A stretch of 64,000 bases of DNA from Pseudidiomarina aestuarii (GCF_003987355.1 NZ_PIPR01000001.1:868001-932000), one strand, 5' to 3'; positions 46,611 to 57,159 are shown, counted from the stretch's first letter. Numbers and translations: made by a program. Notes: generated by a model from the letters alone, not told the origin.

Positions 46611-49208
46611 ATGTCGACAGCATTGCCCGAACAGTATGATCCAGCCATCATCGAACCAGCCGTCCAACGTCGTTGGGAGCAGGACCAGGTGTTTTCTGTT
46701 CAAGAAGATCCGAACCAAGAAAAATTTTATTGCCTCAGTATGTTTCCTTACCCCAGTGGCAAACTTCACATGGGACATGTGCGCAATTACACCTTAGGTG
46801 ATGTGGTCTCACGGTTTCAGCGCATGCAAGGCAAAAACGTCCTCCAGCCAATGGGGTGGGATGCCTTTGGTTTACCGGCGGAGAACGCAGCGATTGCGAA
46901 CCGAACAGCACCGGCAAAATGGACCTATCAGAATATCGACTATATGCGTCAGCAACTGAAGTCTCTGGGTTTTGGTTATGACTGGTCACGTGAAATTGCG
47001 ACCTGTACTCCGGAATACTACCGTTGGGAACAGTGGTTTTTCACCAAGCTCTACGAAAAAGGTTTGGTCTATAAAAAGAACGCGACGGTCAACTGGGACC
47101 CAGTCGACCAGACTGTGCTTGCGAATGAGCAAGTGATTGATGGTCGTGGCTGGCGTTCTGGTGCGAAAGTTGAATTGAAGGAAATTCCGCAGTGGTTTAT
47201 CAAAATTACAGCCTACGCGGATGAATTATTAAACGACCTAGATACCTTAGATGGCTGGCCTGAGCAGGTCAAAACCATGCAAAAGAACTGGATTGGTCGT
47301 TCTGAAGGTGTCGAAATTGACTTCTCTGTTGCCGAATCAGATCAGTTATTAACGGTCTACACGACGCGTCCAGACACCCTCTTTGGCGTCACTTATATGG
47401 CCGTGGCGGCACAGCATCCGCTGGCGCAAAAGGCCGCCCAGACACGCCCTGAATTAGCTGCATTCATCGACACTATTAAAAACACGAAGATGGCAGAAGC
47501 TGAACTCGCCACAGCTGAGAAAGTAGGTATGGACACTGGCATTCGTGCCGTGCATCCGCTAACCGGTGAATTAATTCCGGTCTGGGTCGCTAATTTTGTC
47601 TTGATGGATTATGGCTCGGGTGCAGTAATGGCGGTTCCGGGCCATGATGAGCGTGATTGGGAATTCGCGACTAAGTACAAGCTACCGATTCAACAAGTCA
47701 TTGAGCCAAGTGCAGGCAATACGGATCTTTCACAAGCCGCAATTACCGAGAAAGGCACCACGATTAACTCTGGTGCTTACTCTGGGTTAAGCAGTGCTGA
47801 AGCTTTTGAGCAAATTGCCGACTATCTGAGCGAGCAAGGTATTGGCCGCCGCCAAGTGAATTATCGCCTCCGTGATTGGGGTGTCTCGCGCCAACGCTAT
47901 TGGGGTGCACCGATCCCGATGTTGAATTTACCGAATGGTGAATCAGTGCCAGTGCCTGCCGAGGATCTGCCAGTTCGATTGCCGGAAGATGTCGTCATGT
48001 CTGGCAACACGTCTCCACTGAAAGAGAATCCTGAATGGCGTCAAACGACCTATCAAGGTCAGCCCGCAGAACATGAAACCGATACCTTTGATACCTTCAT
48101 GGAATCATCTTGGTATTACGCACGCTATTGCAGTGCGAACTTCCATGACGGCATGTTGGATCCAAAACAAGCCAATTATTGGCTCCCTGTGGATCAGTAC
48201 ATCGGTGGCATTGAGCACGCAATCTTGCATCTACTCTACTCTCGCTTTTTCCATAAACTGTTGCGAGACACGGGTTTAGTTGACTCTTCTGAGCCTTTCA
48301 AACGGTTGTTAACTCAAGGCATGGTGCTAGCCGACTGTTATTATCGCGAAGATGCAAACGGTGGGCAGACTTGGTTCTCTCCCTTAGATGTCGAGTTTGA
48401 GCGTGATGAGAAAGGGAAAATCATCAATCCACGTTTGCGCAGCGATGGCCAACCGGTCATCTACGGTGGCATGACGAAAATGTCGAAATCGAAGAACAAC
48501 GGTATCGACCCGCAAGTCATGATTGACAAATACGGTGCTGATACCGTCCGCTTATTTATGATGTTTGCCGCTCCACCCGAAGCCACTCTCGAGTGGTCAG
48601 ACTCGGGTGTCGAAGGCGCACAACGCTTTTTACGCAGAGTCTGGCGCTTGGCCCTTGACGTAAAAGCCGCTCAAGCCAATGGTATGTCACAAGATTGGAC
48701 ACAATTGAATGACGGGCAACAAGCACTGCGCCGCGAGGTGCACCGTACCATTCAGAAAGTGACCGATGACATGGGGAGACGGCAGAATTTCAATACGGCT
48801 ATCGCCGCTATTATGGAACTCTTAAACCGCTTACAGAAGGCCGACCTCAGTCAACCGTTGGAATGCGGTGTTGTCGCTGAAGCTGTTGACGCTATCGTTC
48901 TGATGCTCGCGCCAGTCACTCCGCACTTAAGCGAGGCACTGTGGCAAGCTTTAGGTCATCAATCAGACGTTGTCTTTGCGGCATGGCCCGACTGCGATGA
49001 ATCGGCCTTGGTCGAGTCGAATGTGCTGATTGTCGTACAAGTGAATGGTAAGGTGCGTGGTAAAATCACAGTGCCTGCTGCGGCAACACAAGAGGATGTT
49101 ATTCAGGTTGCATTAGCGGACGACAACGTCACCCGGTTCCTTGATGGCGTGACGATTCGCAAACAAATTTACGTTCCAGGCAAATTGCTAAATATCGTTG
49201 CAAATTAA
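46611..49208 (+). CDS. leuS: Leucyl-tRNA synthetase
   Basis: A class I synthetase charging tRNA(Leu). It shows the HIGH motif as [11 protein letters not shown], the connective peptide 1 editing domain (about 225-420, with [17 protein letters not shown] and [10 protein letters not shown]), the KMSKS motif in [16 protein letters not shown] and the anticodon domain. It has 865 residues (860 in E. coli). AGGAATAGAC precedes the ATG. Two leucine tRNAs that it charges are encoded at 37862 and 38175. Confidence 0.97.
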   Translation: MSTALPEQYDPAIIEPAVQRRWEQDQVFSVQEDPNQEKFYCLSMFPYPSGKLHMGHVRNYTLGDVVSRFQRMQGKNVLQPMGWDAFGLPAENAAIANRTAPAKWTYQNIDYMRQQLKSLGFGYDWSREIATCTPEYYRWEQWFFTKLYEKGLVYKKNATVNWDPVDQTVLANEQVIDGRGWRSGAKVELKEIPQWFIKITAYADELLNDLDTLDGWPEQVKTMQKNWIGRSEGVEIDFSVAESDQLLTVYTTRPDTLFGVTYMAVAAQHPLAQKAAQTRPELAAFIDTIKNTKMAEAELATAEKVGMDTGIRAVHPLTGELIPVWVANFVLMDYGSGAVMAVPGHDERDWEFATKYKLPIQQVIEPSAGNTDLSQAAITEKGTTINSGAYSGLSSAEAFEQIADYLSEQGIGRRQVNYRLRDWGVSRQRYWGAPIPMLNLPNGESVPVPAEDLPVRLPEDVVMSGNTSPLKENPEWRQTTYQGQPAEHETDTFDTFMESSWYYARYCSANFHDGMLDPKQANYWLPVDQYIGGIEHAILHLLYSRFFHKLLRDTGLVDSSEPFKRLLTQGMVLADCYYREDANGGQTWFSPLDVEFERDEKGKIINPRLRSDGQPVIYGGMTKMSKSKNNGIDPQVMIDKYGADTVRLFMMFAAPPEATLEWSDSGVEGAQRFLRRVWRLALDVKAAQANGMSQDWTQLNDGQQALRREVHRTIQKVTDDMGRRQNFNTAIAAIMELLNRLQKADLSQPLECGVVAEAVDAIVLMLAPVTPHLSEALWQALGHQSDVVFAAWPDCDESALVESNVLIVVQVNGKVRGKITVPAAATQEDVIQVALADDNVTRFLDGVTIRKQIYVPGKLLNIVAN

Positions 49209-49231
49209 TCATCAGAGAGCATCATATCGTC

Positions 49232-49738
49232 ATGAAAAAACAGCTAGTAACGCGACCCTCATTTGTACGATGGATGACTCTCGGACTGGCCGCGCTGGTC
49301 ATTTCCAGTTGCGGCTTTCAATTGCGGGATAGTTATCAACTGCCAACGCAACTGGAAACTGTGTACATTCAAGCCGAACCTTTTAGTGAGTTTGCAGAAA
49401 TTTTAGCGTCGCGACTACAACTGGCGGGCGCACAGCTCGACGAACAGCCTCGGCAAACCGTCATACAACTGGTGAGTGATAGCCTCGACCGACGCACATT
49501 GTCGTTATCCAGCAGTGGTCAAGTAGCTGAGTATGAGCTCATTTACACGGTAGAGTATGTGCTGCATAACGGTCCTCAAACCAGTATCCCGCTGCAGGTG
49601 GAAGTATTTCGAGACTACCAAGATGATCCAAACTTTGCACTGGCGAAAACTCGTGAGCGTGAGGTGCTGGTCACTGAAATGCGTGAGGACGCGGCACGTC
49701 AAATACTTCGGCAAATTTCCGCCCAACTGACCCCATAA
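49232..49738 (+). CDS. lptE: LPS-assembly lipoprotein LptE
   Basis: LptE plugs the LptD barrel that inserts lipopolysaccharide in the outer membrane. The 168-residue product has a lipoprotein signal (FVRWMTLGLAALVISSC), followed by GFQLRDSYQLPTQLETVYIQA, as in all LptE. Place is diagnostic: leuS-lptE-holA. Confidence 0.94.
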   Translation: MKKQLVTRPSFVRWMTLGLAALVISSCGFQLRDSYQLPTQLETVYIQAEPFSEFAEILASRLQLAGAQLDEQPRQTVIQLVSDSLDRRTLSLSSSGQVAEYELIYTVEYVLHNGPQTSIPLQVEVFRDYQDDPNFALAKTREREVLVTEMREDAARQILRQISAQLTP

Positions 49739-49750
49739 GCTGAGTTCAGA

Positions 49751-50785
49751 ATGGCTACCGTGAATGCGCAACAACTCAACGATGTCCTCGCAAGTCGCGG
49801 TCTGCCCCCGATTATCTGTATTTTCGGCGACACGCCTCTGCTAGTCGACGACGCTGTGCAAGCGATTCGCAACTACGCCAAGTCACAGGGTATCCATGAG
49901 CGCCAGCGTCTCGTTCAAGATGCACAGTTTGATTGGAATCAGATTTTAGCGTCTGGGGCCAGCATGAGTCTGTTCTCGGAACTGCGCCTGGTCGAACTCG
50001 AATTACCCGATGCGAAACCCGGGCGAGAGGGAGGCGATGCTCTGCGTAGCTATGCCGAGCAACCCAATGTTGACCAGGTTTTCGTTGTCCTCGGGCCAAA
50101 GTTAAAACAAGAACAACTCAAGGCGAAGTGGTATCAGATTCTGACCCGCAACGCGCTGGTTGTTGCGGCCAATGCGCCCGATCGAGCAGCATTACCGCGT
50201 TTCATTGATGCCCGCGCCCGGCGCTACCAACTTGAGCTGGACCGCGAAGCACTGAATTTGTTAGCCGATTGGTACGAGGGCAATCTGCTGGCACTCGACC
50301 AAGAACTCCAAAAACTGGCGCTGATGGGCCTGCCCCAACCCCTCAACCTAACAACGGTTCGCCAAAGTAGCCAAGACCAAAGTCGATTCAGTGTTTTCGC
50401 CTTGCAAGAAGCGCTGCTGCACGGCCAAGTCGATGATGCGTTACATCGTTTACATCGATTGTTCGAAGAGGATGTCGAAATCGCCATTTTGAACTGGATG
50501 TTTCAACGCGAGTGGCAAACGGTTCATGCCTTGCAACAAGCGTTAGGGCGCGGTGAACCTATTGGGCAAGCAGCTCGCACGCTCCCCATTTGGAAGAATC
50601 AAGAAGCCGCTTACCACCAAGTCGCCCAGCGTCTGCAAGGACAACACCGGGCCATTACAGATATGCTCAAACGACTTGAGTTTGCATTCAAACGTGACAG
50701 CGGTGAGGACTATAAAACACTAGCAACACACTTTGTCTTGTTGTGGTGTTTGCCTGACCGTGTCACTCGGTTGTCGCTCACATGA
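49751..50785 (+). CDS. holA: DNA polymerase III subunit delta
   Basis: HolA is the clamp-loader arm that opens the beta clamp. The 344-residue product begins VNAQQLNDVLASRGLPPIICIFGDTPLLVDDAVQAIR, has the clamp-contact region MSLFSELRLVELELPD and the C-terminal collar domain (FSVFALQEALLHGQVDDALHRLHRL). There is no Walker motif, as expected. It overlaps nadD (ATGA). Confidence 0.95.
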   Translation: MATVNAQQLNDVLASRGLPPIICIFGDTPLLVDDAVQAIRNYAKSQGIHERQRLVQDAQFDWNQILASGASMSLFSELRLVELELPDAKPGREGGDALRSYAEQPNVDQVFVVLGPKLKQEQLKAKWYQILTRNALVVAANAPDRAALPRFIDARARRYQLELDREALNLLADWYEGNLLALDQELQKLALMGLPQPLNLTTVRQSSQDQSRFSVFALQEALLHGQVDDALHRLHRLFEEDVEIAILNWMFQREWQTVHALQQALGRGEPIGQAARTLPIWKNQEAAYHQVAQRLQGQHRAITDMLKRLEFAFKRDSGEDYKTLATHFVLLWCLPDRVTRLSLT

Positions 50786-51438
50786 CCGAACTGACGCCAA
50801 CTTGTGGGAGATTACGCCTCATATTAGGTGGGACGTTTGATCCGCTCCATTGGGGACATCTGCGGCCAGCTCTGAATGCTTTGAGTTGGTTACAGGCCGA
50901 TGAATTGCGGTTACTTCCGAGCGCTCAACCCCCGCATCGCGATTACCCCGGTGCCACGGCAGAGCAGCGTCTCAAGATGACCGAGTTAGCAACGGCTGAA
51001 TTCCCACACGTCTATGCGGATGATTGGGAACTGCGACAAAATCGTCCGTCCTATACGGTACAAACGCTGGAAGAACTTAAACAACGTTGGCCACAAGACA
51101 CTCTAGTATTTCTGTTGGGCGAGGACGCCATCGCCAAACTCAATGGGTGGTATCAATGGCAAGATCTTCTCAACCATGCACATTTTGCGATTTTATCGCG
51201 CCCTGATCAGGCACCGACTTGGCAACCTGAGGTGACCGATTTCTTCGCCAATCGTTGGCTAACCTCACCGAGAGAGCTACGCCGATCAGCCCACGGTTGC
51301 GCGATTCGTGTTGCGAATGAAACCTATCCCATTGCCGCGACTACAGTGCGTCACCGAATTCAGCAACAATTGCCATGGGAGTCGCTCGTGCCACCTGCTG
51401 TAGCTGCTTTTATTCAAACAGAAGGCTTGTATCGTTAG
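50782..51438 (+). CDS. nadD: Nicotinate-nucleotide adenylyltransferase
   Basis: NadD joins nicotinate mononucleotide and ATP to make deamido-NAD. The nucleotidyltransferase loop GGTFDPLHWGHL (residues 12-23) and the late AATTVRHRI motif (the usual ISSTxIR) are present, with RPSYTVQTLEEL in the middle. Length is 218. It is coupled to holA and precedes rsfS as in other gammaproteobacteria. Confidence 0.95.
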   Translation: MTELTPTCGRLRLILGGTFDPLHWGHLRPALNALSWLQADELRLLPSAQPPHRDYPGATAEQRLKMTELATAEFPHVYADDWELRQNRPSYTVQTLEELKQRWPQDTLVFLLGEDAIAKLNGWYQWQDLLNHAHFAILSRPDQAPTWQPEVTDFFANRWLTSPRELRRSAHGCAIRVANETYPIAATTVRHRIQQQLPWESLVPPAVAAFIQTEGLYR

Positions 51439-51501
51439 CTGCTTTTCGGGACTTAAACGTGATAAACTGCGCGAACTTTCGACCTATGGAGATTATTTCT
51501 T

Positions 51502-51825
51502 TTGCAAGCTGAACAATTACGCGATTTTGTTATCGAAAAGATAGAAGAGTTAAAAGGCCGCGACATTCGTGTGCTCGACGTCATGGAACAAACCGATGTC
51601 GCTGAATACATGATCGTCTGTTCAGGCAGCTCGAAAACACATGTTCGCAGCATTGCCAATCATGTCGCTACTGAGTCTAAGCATCATGGTGTTGCCCCAC
51701 TGGGTATTGAAGGAAACGAACATTCAGAGTGGGTTTTGGTTGATTTAGGTGATGTGATTGTTCATGTCATGCAAGAACCTATTCGTGACTTTTACGAATT
51801 AGAAAAACTTTGGGGCCGTAAGTAA
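51502..51825 (+). CDS. rsfS: Ribosomal silencing factor RsfS
   Basis: RsfS binds L14 and blocks subunit joining when nutrients are short. The 107 residues follow the family: [55 protein letters not shown] and YELEKLWG. The start is a TTG, with GGAG 10 bp upstream; no in-frame ATG fits. Its stop shares a base with the rlmH start (TAATG). Confidence 0.94.
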   Translation: MQAEQLRDFVIEKIEELKGRDIRVLDVMEQTDVAEYMIVCSGSSKTHVRSIANHVATESKHHGVAPLGIEGNEHSEWVLVDLGDVIVHVMQEPIRDFYELEKLWGRK

Positions 51826-52295
51826 TGCGTATTCAGCTGATCGCAGTCGGACAAAAAATGCCTGACTGGGTCAGCACTGGTTTTGCAACCTATGCGAAAC
51901 GACTTCCCCCCGAGTGTGCTTTAGACCTCATTGAGATTGCCGCAGGTAAACGTGGCAAAAATGCGGATGTCGCCCGTATCGTCAAACAAGAAGGCGATGC
52001 CATGTTAGCGGCCTGTGGCAAAGGCAATCGAATTGTCACTCTTGAGGTCACGGGCAAGGCTTTCACAACACCCCAGTTAGCTCAACGACTAGACGCATGG
52101 CAAATGGACGGGCGTGATGTGAGCTTGTTAGTTGGTGGTCCCGAAGGACTGTCTTCTGAGTGCACAGCCGCTGCTGAAGAACGCTGGTCATTGTCGCCAC
52201 TGACGCTGCCGCATCCAATGGTCCGTGTGATTCTCGCGGAAAGCTTGTATCGCGCTTGGAGTGTCAACGCAAACCATCCTTATCATCGCGAATAG
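51825..52295 (+). CDS. rlmH: 23S rRNA pseudouridine-1915 N3-methyltransferase RlmH
   Basis: RlmH, a SPOUT methyltransferase, modifies pseudouridine 1915 in helix 69 of 23S rRNA on assembled ribosomes. The knot region [13 protein letters not shown] and the C-terminal [29 protein letters not shown] are typical. Length is 156. It is coupled to rsfS, and mrdA starts 2 bp after its stop. Confidence 0.97.
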   Translation: MRIQLIAVGQKMPDWVSTGFATYAKRLPPECALDLIEIAAGKRGKNADVARIVKQEGDAMLAACGKGNRIVTLEVTGKAFTTPQLAQRLDAWQMDGRDVSLLVGGPEGLSSECTAAAEERWSLSPLTLPHPMVRVILAESLYRAWSVNANHPYHRE

Positions 52296-52297
52296 AC

Positions 52298-54175
52298 ATG
52301 AGATCAAGAAACCGACAGACCATCAGAGATAGCCATGCTGAAGCCGCACTATTTAATCGTCGTGTTGGCTTCGCCATGTTTGTGGTCGTTGTCGTGTTTA
52401 GCGTCTTACTCTACAACATGTACTCGTTACAGGTTGTCCAGCATGAATCCTTTCAAACTCGTTCCAACGACAATCGTATTCGGGTTGTGCCGATAGCGCC
52501 GAACCGGGGATTGATCTATGACCGTAATGGTATTTTGCTCGCAGAAAATCGTCCGGTTTTGAGTTTGGAAATAACGCCAGAGCGCGTCCAAAACCTCGAG
52601 GATACATTGCAACGGCTGCAGCAACTCCTGAATCTTGATGATGAAGCAATCAGCGACTTTTATACGGCGCAAAAACGGGAACGTCGATTCCGCTCCGTGA
52701 TCTTTCTCGACAGTCTCAATGAAGAACAAATTGCGCGCTTTGCTGTGCGTCAACACGAATTCCCGGGAGTCAGTCTCGAAGCGCGCTTAGTTCGTCACTA
52801 CCCTTACGCAGATGCGCTTACGCACGCATTGGGTTACGTCGCCAAGATCAATCGAAACGATGTGATTGAACTCCGCGAAAAAGGCGTGCAAGCCAACTAT
52901 GCAGCTACGCGAACCATTGGTAAGCTCGGCGTCGAAGGCTTCTATGAAGAACTATTGCATGGCACTGTGGGGTATCAGCAAGTCGAAGTCGATATTCACG
53001 GTCGGATGCTGCGCACACTCAGTATTGAGCCACCTATTCCGGGTCAAGATCTGTATCTCGAAATTGATTTACCACTACAACTCAAAGTCGATGAATTATT
53101 AGGTGATCAACGTGGCTCTATTATTGTCATGGATCCACGTGATGGCGGCATCCTCGCCATGGTGAGTAAGCCCAGTTATAACCCCAATTGGTTTGCGCAA
53201 GGGATCTCTGTCGCTCAATATCAGAGTTTGCTGCAATCGCGACATTCACCACTGTTAAATCGCACCACCCAAGGCGGTTACCCGCCGGCCTCGACGATCA
53301 AGCCGCAGCTTGCGATTGTCGGTCTCGAAGAACAAATCATCACACCAGAGACCAAAATTTGGGATCCAGGTTGGTTTCAGATCAAAGGCGTGGACCATCG
53401 CTACCGAGATTGGTTGTCTTGGGGCCATGGGTGGGTCAATGTGACCGATGCTATCGTCGAAAGTTGTGACACATTCTATTATGACCTCGCGTTAAAACTC
53501 GGTATTGATACGATATCCGAATACATGACACAGTATGGCTTTGGCGAATATACGGGTATCGACATTGCGGAGGAAACCGCTGCGGTTATGCCGTCGCGAG
53601 GCTGGAAACGCGCTCGCTTTAATCAACCTTGGTATGCGGGTGAGACTGTATCGATCGGCATTGGTCAAAGTTATTGGACCTCAACACCCATGCAACTCGC
53701 CGTTGCCACCTCAGTCGTAGCGAATCGAGGCAAACGTCCGGTGCCGCGCTTATTGGGTGAGATTGTTGATGGAGATATTCGGCTTCCCGCCGTTGTAGAA
53801 CAGCGCCCCCCAGTTGTCTTAACCAACCCTGAGAATTGGGAAATCGCGCGCGATGCCATGACTAAAGTGGTCGCTTCAGCCAAAGGGACTGCACGCACTG
53901 CGTTTAGAGGAGCTACTTATACGTCGGCCGGTAAAACAGGGACCGCGCAAGTCATTGGAATCGCGCAAGACGCCGAATATGATGCAGAAAGCATTGCAGA
54001 GGAACATCGGGATAATGCCATGTACGTTGGCTACGCGCCGCACGATGAGCCGGAAATTGTGATTGTACTAGCCGTTGAGAACGCTGGTGGTGGCGGTAGT
54101 GTTGCGGCACCATTAGCCAGAAAAGTTATGGACTTCTATTTTAGTCAGGTAAATACCCTTGCAAACAACCGCTGA
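52298..54175 (+). CDS. mrdA: Penicillin-binding protein 2
   Basis: PBP2 is the transpeptidase of the rod-shape elongation complex. It has an N-terminal membrane anchor (about 26-45), a pedestal domain (about 60-230) and the transpeptidase with STIK (in GGYPPASTIKPQLAIV), the SCD motif (VESCDTFYYDLA) and KTG (SAGKTGTAQV). It has 625 residues (633 in E. coli). The ATG after the rlmH stop is the likely start; upstream codons lie within rlmH. It overlaps rodA by 17 bp. Confidence 0.96.
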   Translation: MRSRNRQTIRDSHAEAALFNRRVGFAMFVVVVVFSVLLYNMYSLQVVQHESFQTRSNDNRIRVVPIAPNRGLIYDRNGILLAENRPVLSLEITPERVQNLEDTLQRLQQLLNLDDEAISDFYTAQKRERRFRSVIFLDSLNEEQIARFAVRQHEFPGVSLEARLVRHYPYADALTHALGYVAKINRNDVIELREKGVQANYAATRTIGKLGVEGFYEELLHGTVGYQQVEVDIHGRMLRTLSIEPPIPGQDLYLEIDLPLQLKVDELLGDQRGSIIVMDPRDGGILAMVSKPSYNPNWFAQGISVAQYQSLLQSRHSPLLNRTTQGGYPPASTIKPQLAIVGLEEQIITPETKIWDPGWFQIKGVDHRYRDWLSWGHGWVNVTDAIVESCDTFYYDLALKLGIDTISEYMTQYGFGEYTGIDIAEETAAVMPSRGWKRARFNQPWYAGETVSIGIGQSYWTSTPMQLAVATSVVANRGKRPVPRLLGEIVDGDIRLPAVVEQRPPVVLTNPENWEIARDAMTKVVASAKGTARTAFRGATYTSAGKTGTAQVIGIAQDAEYDAESIAEEHRDNAMYVGYAPHDEPEIVIVLAVENAGGGGSVAAPLARKVMDFYFSQVNTLANNR

Positions 54176-55274
54176 ACGAGAAAGAAATCCCTGGTTACAA
54201 CGCTTCCACATTGATGGACCCTTGTTTGTGGCGCTGCTGGTATTAGCGGCAGTATCACTAGTCACCGTTTATTCCGCCAGCGGTCAGAATGTGGCTATGT
54301 TGGAACGTCAGGTCATGCGTATTGGTGTTGCCTTTGTCGCAATGTTGTTTATTGCGCAAATTCCACTGTCTGCAATACAACGCTGGTCACTCCCGCTATT
54401 TGCGGCAGGCCTCGTACTGTTGCTGGCCGTACTGTTGTTCGGTGAATCCAGCAAAGGCGCGCAACGTTGGCTGAATATTGGTGTCGCAACAATTCAGCCG
54501 TCTGAGCTGATGAAACTTGCGGTGCCTATGACCATAGCCTGGTTTATTGCTGAACAAGGTATTCCGCCGAGAAAACGGCGTCTACTCGCAGCTATGGTCC
54601 TTCTACTCGTGCCAACCCTCATGATTGCCAAGCAACCTGATTTAGGCACCTCGCTTCTGATAGCGAGCTCCGGCATTTTTGTCTTGTTTTTGGCGGGCCC
54701 GAGTTGGCGTTTGATTACCGCCTTCATAGTCGGTATTGGTTCCTTTATTCCGGTGCTCTGGATCTTCTTGATGCGTGATTATCAACGGCAACGCGTTTTG
54801 ACATTGCTAAATCCCGAAAGTGACCCACTCGGGAGTGGTTATCAAATCATTCAATCCAAGATTGCTATTGGCTCCGGCGGTATCGAGGGAAAAGGTTGGC
54901 TTGAAGGCACACAATCGCAACTCGAATTTCTGCCTGAACGTCACACCGACTTTATCTTCGCAGTATTCGCCGAGGAATTTGGTTTGGTCGGCGTCATTGG
55001 ATTGCTGCTGTTATATAGCTTCATTATCTTTCGTGGTCTACAAATTGCGATGCGCGCACAGCAAATCTATCAAAAATTGCTCGCGGGTAGCCTCATTTTG
55101 ACCTTTTTCGTGTACGTTATGGTCAATATCGGCATGGTTTCAGGATTATTGCCGGTGGTTGGTGTGCCATTGCCGCTGATCAGTTATGGTGGTACGTCAA
55201 TGGTGACACTACTGGCCGGATTTGGTTTGTTAATGGCTATCGCCACCAACCAACGACTGGTTATGCACAACTAG
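54159..55274 (+). CDS. mrdB: Rod-shape glycosyltransferase RodA
   Basis: RodA, a SEDS-family peptidoglycan polymerase, works with PBP2. It has about ten membrane helices and the SEDS blocks AQRWLNIGVATIQPSELMKLAVP, QPDLGTSLL, FLPERHTDFIFAVFAEEFG with the catalytic Asp, and PLPLISYGGTSMV. The start is a TTG inside the end of mrdA, with AGG upstream. Its stop codon lies inside the first units of heptad element 7. Confidence 0.95.
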   Translation: MQTTAERERNPWLQRFHIDGPLFVALLVLAAVSLVTVYSASGQNVAMLERQVMRIGVAFVAMLFIAQIPLSAIQRWSLPLFAAGLVLLLAVLLFGESSKGAQRWLNIGVATIQPSELMKLAVPMTIAWFIAEQGIPPRKRRLLAAMVLLLVPTLMIAKQPDLGTSLLIASSGIFVLFLAGPSWRLITAFIVGIGSFIPVLWIFLMRDYQRQRVLTLLNPESDPLGSGYQIIQSKIAIGSGGIEGKGWLEGTQSQLEFLPERHTDFIFAVFAEEFGLVGVIGLLLLYSFIIFRGLQIAMRAQQIYQKLLAGSLILTFFVYVMVNIGMVSGLLPVVGVPLPLISYGGTSMVTLLAGFGLLMAIATNQRLVMHN

Positions 55275-55382
55275 CTACTGGCTACTGGTTACTCGCGAAC
55301 AACGAATAACGAATAACGAATAACGAATAACGAATAACGAATAACGAATAGCTAGTAGCTAATAGCCAATAGCTAGTAACGC
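55271..55382. repeat. Heptad inverted-repeat element 7 with seven AACGAAT copies
   Basis: The left arm (55271-55293) is CTAGCTA, CTGGCTA, CTGGTTA. Then come seven perfect copies of AACGAAT (55301-55349). The right arm (55350-55382) is the inverse series, TAGCTAG, TAGCTAA, TAGCCAA, TAGCTAG, TAACGCG. The core seen in other elements is missing. The rodA stop codon (55272-55274) is part of the left arm, and the mltB ribosome site follows within 15 bp. Confidence 0.92.
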
Positions 55383-55403
55383 GTGTTTTCACAAGGGGGG
55401 AGT

Positions 55404-56369
55404 ATGCTCGCTTATTTGATGGCTTTAGCCATAACTACACCGGTCACTGCAGACCGCGAGGCTTTTATTGATGAGATGGTCAATCAGCACCAATTTGATC
55501 GTGCTGAGGTTACTGCTGTCCTTGAACGTGCAGAGCTCAATCAAGAGGTTTTGGATGCGATTCAACGCCCGTGGGAGGCGAAACCTTGGTATCAATACCA
55601 TCCTATATTCCTGACCGAAAAGCGTTTAGCTGCTGGATTAAAGTTTTGGCAGCAACATGCGGATACGTTAGCGCGTGCCGAGGCTGAATTTGGTGTGCCG
55701 GCAGCTGTCATTGTCGCGATTATTGGCGTTGAAACCTTTTATGGTGAATACAAAGGCAAGTATCCCGTGCTCGATGCGCTGTTCACTCTAGGCTTCCACT
55801 ATCCGCCTCGCGCTAAATTCTTTCGCTCTGAATTGCAGCAGTACCTATTGCTCACCCGTGAAGAAAAACTAGACCTCAATGAACTCAAAGGCTCCTACGC
55901 CGGAGCTATGGGGTATGGCCAGTTCATTTCATCGTCCTATAGACATTATGCAATTGATTTTGATGGTGACGGTGTTCGTGACTTATTGTCCAATCCTGTT
56001 GATGCGATTGGTAGTGTGGCCAACTACTTTGCGCGCCACGGTTGGCAGGCAGGGAAAACCGTCGCTATCGAGTTACCTGAACACAGCACACATGCGGACT
56101 TAGTGACTGCGGGAATGAAACCGGAACAAACCATTGCTGCGCTGCAAGAACAAGGGCTCCAGCTTCCGCAAGGCGCAGTGCTAGATGCTGCGCAACGGGC
56201 TAAAGTGTTTGCCTTTGACCAACCGGATAGCGTTGATTATTGGCTAGGTTTGCAAAATTTTTACGTGATTACGCGTTACAATCATAGCCCTCTTTATGCC
56301 ATGGTTGTGCACCAATTCAGTGAGCAGTTAGCCCGTAACTACCATGACCAAGAATCTTCCCCTGAATAA
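55404..56369 (+). CDS. mltB: Membrane-associated lytic murein transglycosylase B
   Basis: MltB cleaves glycan strands with formation of 1,6-anhydro-muramic acid. The 321-residue product has an N-terminal hydrophobic stretch (MLAYLMALAITTPVTA), here apparently a plain signal peptide without a lipobox Cys, then AAVIVAIIGVETFYGEYKGKYPVLDAL with the catalytic Glu, and SYAGAMGYGQFISSSYRHYAIDFDGDG. The ATG at 55404 follows AAGGGGGGAGT directly. It overlaps rlpA by 26 bp. Confidence 0.94.
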   Translation: MLAYLMALAITTPVTADREAFIDEMVNQHQFDRAEVTAVLERAELNQEVLDAIQRPWEAKPWYQYHPIFLTEKRLAAGLKFWQQHADTLARAEAEFGVPAAVIVAIIGVETFYGEYKGKYPVLDALFTLGFHYPPRAKFFRSELQQYLLLTREEKLDLNELKGSYAGAMGYGQFISSSYRHYAIDFDGDGVRDLLSNPVDAIGSVANYFARHGWQAGKTVAIELPEHSTHADLVTAGMKPEQTIAALQEQGLQLPQGAVLDAAQRAKVFAFDQPDSVDYWLGLQNFYVITRYNHSPLYAMVVHQFSEQLARNYHDQESSPE

Positions 56370-57159
56370 GAGCCGAACACTCATTGTGGTCGGCTTAGTC
56401 TGCACGTTACTGGCTTGCTCAAGCAAGCCAGCAAGTCGTTATAGCCAGCAACATGACAGTATTCCAACGCGTCTGCCAACTGCGGCTGAACTACTGGAGC
56501 CGACACCGAAAACGCTGCCACCTAGCCGGCAAGGTAATCGTACCTATGAACTCTTTGGTCGCACCTGGGAGGTGATGGGGGATGCGAGAGGATATACCGA
56601 GACAGGCACAGCCTCGTGGTATGGAGAAAAGTTTCATGGCCATCTCACCTCGAACGGTGAGATTTATGACATGTATGCCATGAGTGCGGCGCATAAGACG
56701 CTGCCACTGCCCACTTATGTGCGGGTGACGAACCTCAACAACAACAAGAGTGTTGTCGTTCGAGTCAATGATCGCGGCCCATTCCATGGCGATCGCATCA
56801 TAGATTTATCGTACGTAGCTGCCTATAAACTTGGATTCTTAGCGAACGGTACCGCACCGGTTCAGATTGAAGCTTTGCATCCTGCCACCGACAATCAAGA
56901 GCTCGCGACTACCACACCGATTGCTGCGACCACAACGCAACAATTTTATATTCAAGTGCACTCCGGACGTGATCTTACGCGGTTAACCGCAGCTGCCGAG
57001 CAACTGACCGAAATTTATCAGGTTCCTGCAACTACCCAACCAAACAACGGTCTACATCGAGTAGTTCTTGGACCTTTTGCAGAAGCACAGACTAACCGCC
57101 TTCTGCAGCAACTCAAAGCTGATGGTTATGCCGACGTTTTTCGCGTTTCTGCCGAGTAA
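56344..57159 (+). CDS. rlpA: Septal-ring lytic transglycosylase RlpA
   Basis: The 271-residue lipoprotein has a signal with lipobox (VGLVCTLLAC), the double-psi barrel domain (about 80-170; GTASWYGEKFHGHLTSNGE, VRVNDRGPFHGDRIIDLS) and a C-terminal SPOR domain (about 195-270; FYIQVHSG...LHRVVLGPF) that binds denuded glycans at the septum. In Pseudomonas RlpA cleaves such glycans. The start lies inside mltB. Confidence 0.94.
   Translation: MTKNLPLNKSRTLIVVGLVCTLLACSSKPASRYSQQHDSIPTRLPTAAELLEPTPKTLPPSRQGNRTYELFGRTWEVMGDARGYTETGTASWYGEKFHGHLTSNGEIYDMYAMSAAHKTLPLPTYVRVTNLNNNKSVVVRVNDRGPFHGDRIIDLSYVAAYKLGFLANGTAPVQIEALHPATDNQELATTTPIAATTTQQFYIQVHSGRDLTRLTAAAEQLTEIYQVPATTQPNNGLHRVVLGPFAEAQTNRLLQQLKADGYADVFRVSAE

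Noticed and set aside
55301-55349. Tandem array that could be mistaken for a CRISPR or VNTR within a gene
   Set aside because: The repeat unit is 7 bp with no spacers, there are no cas genes, and the array is intergenic with flanking inverted arms.
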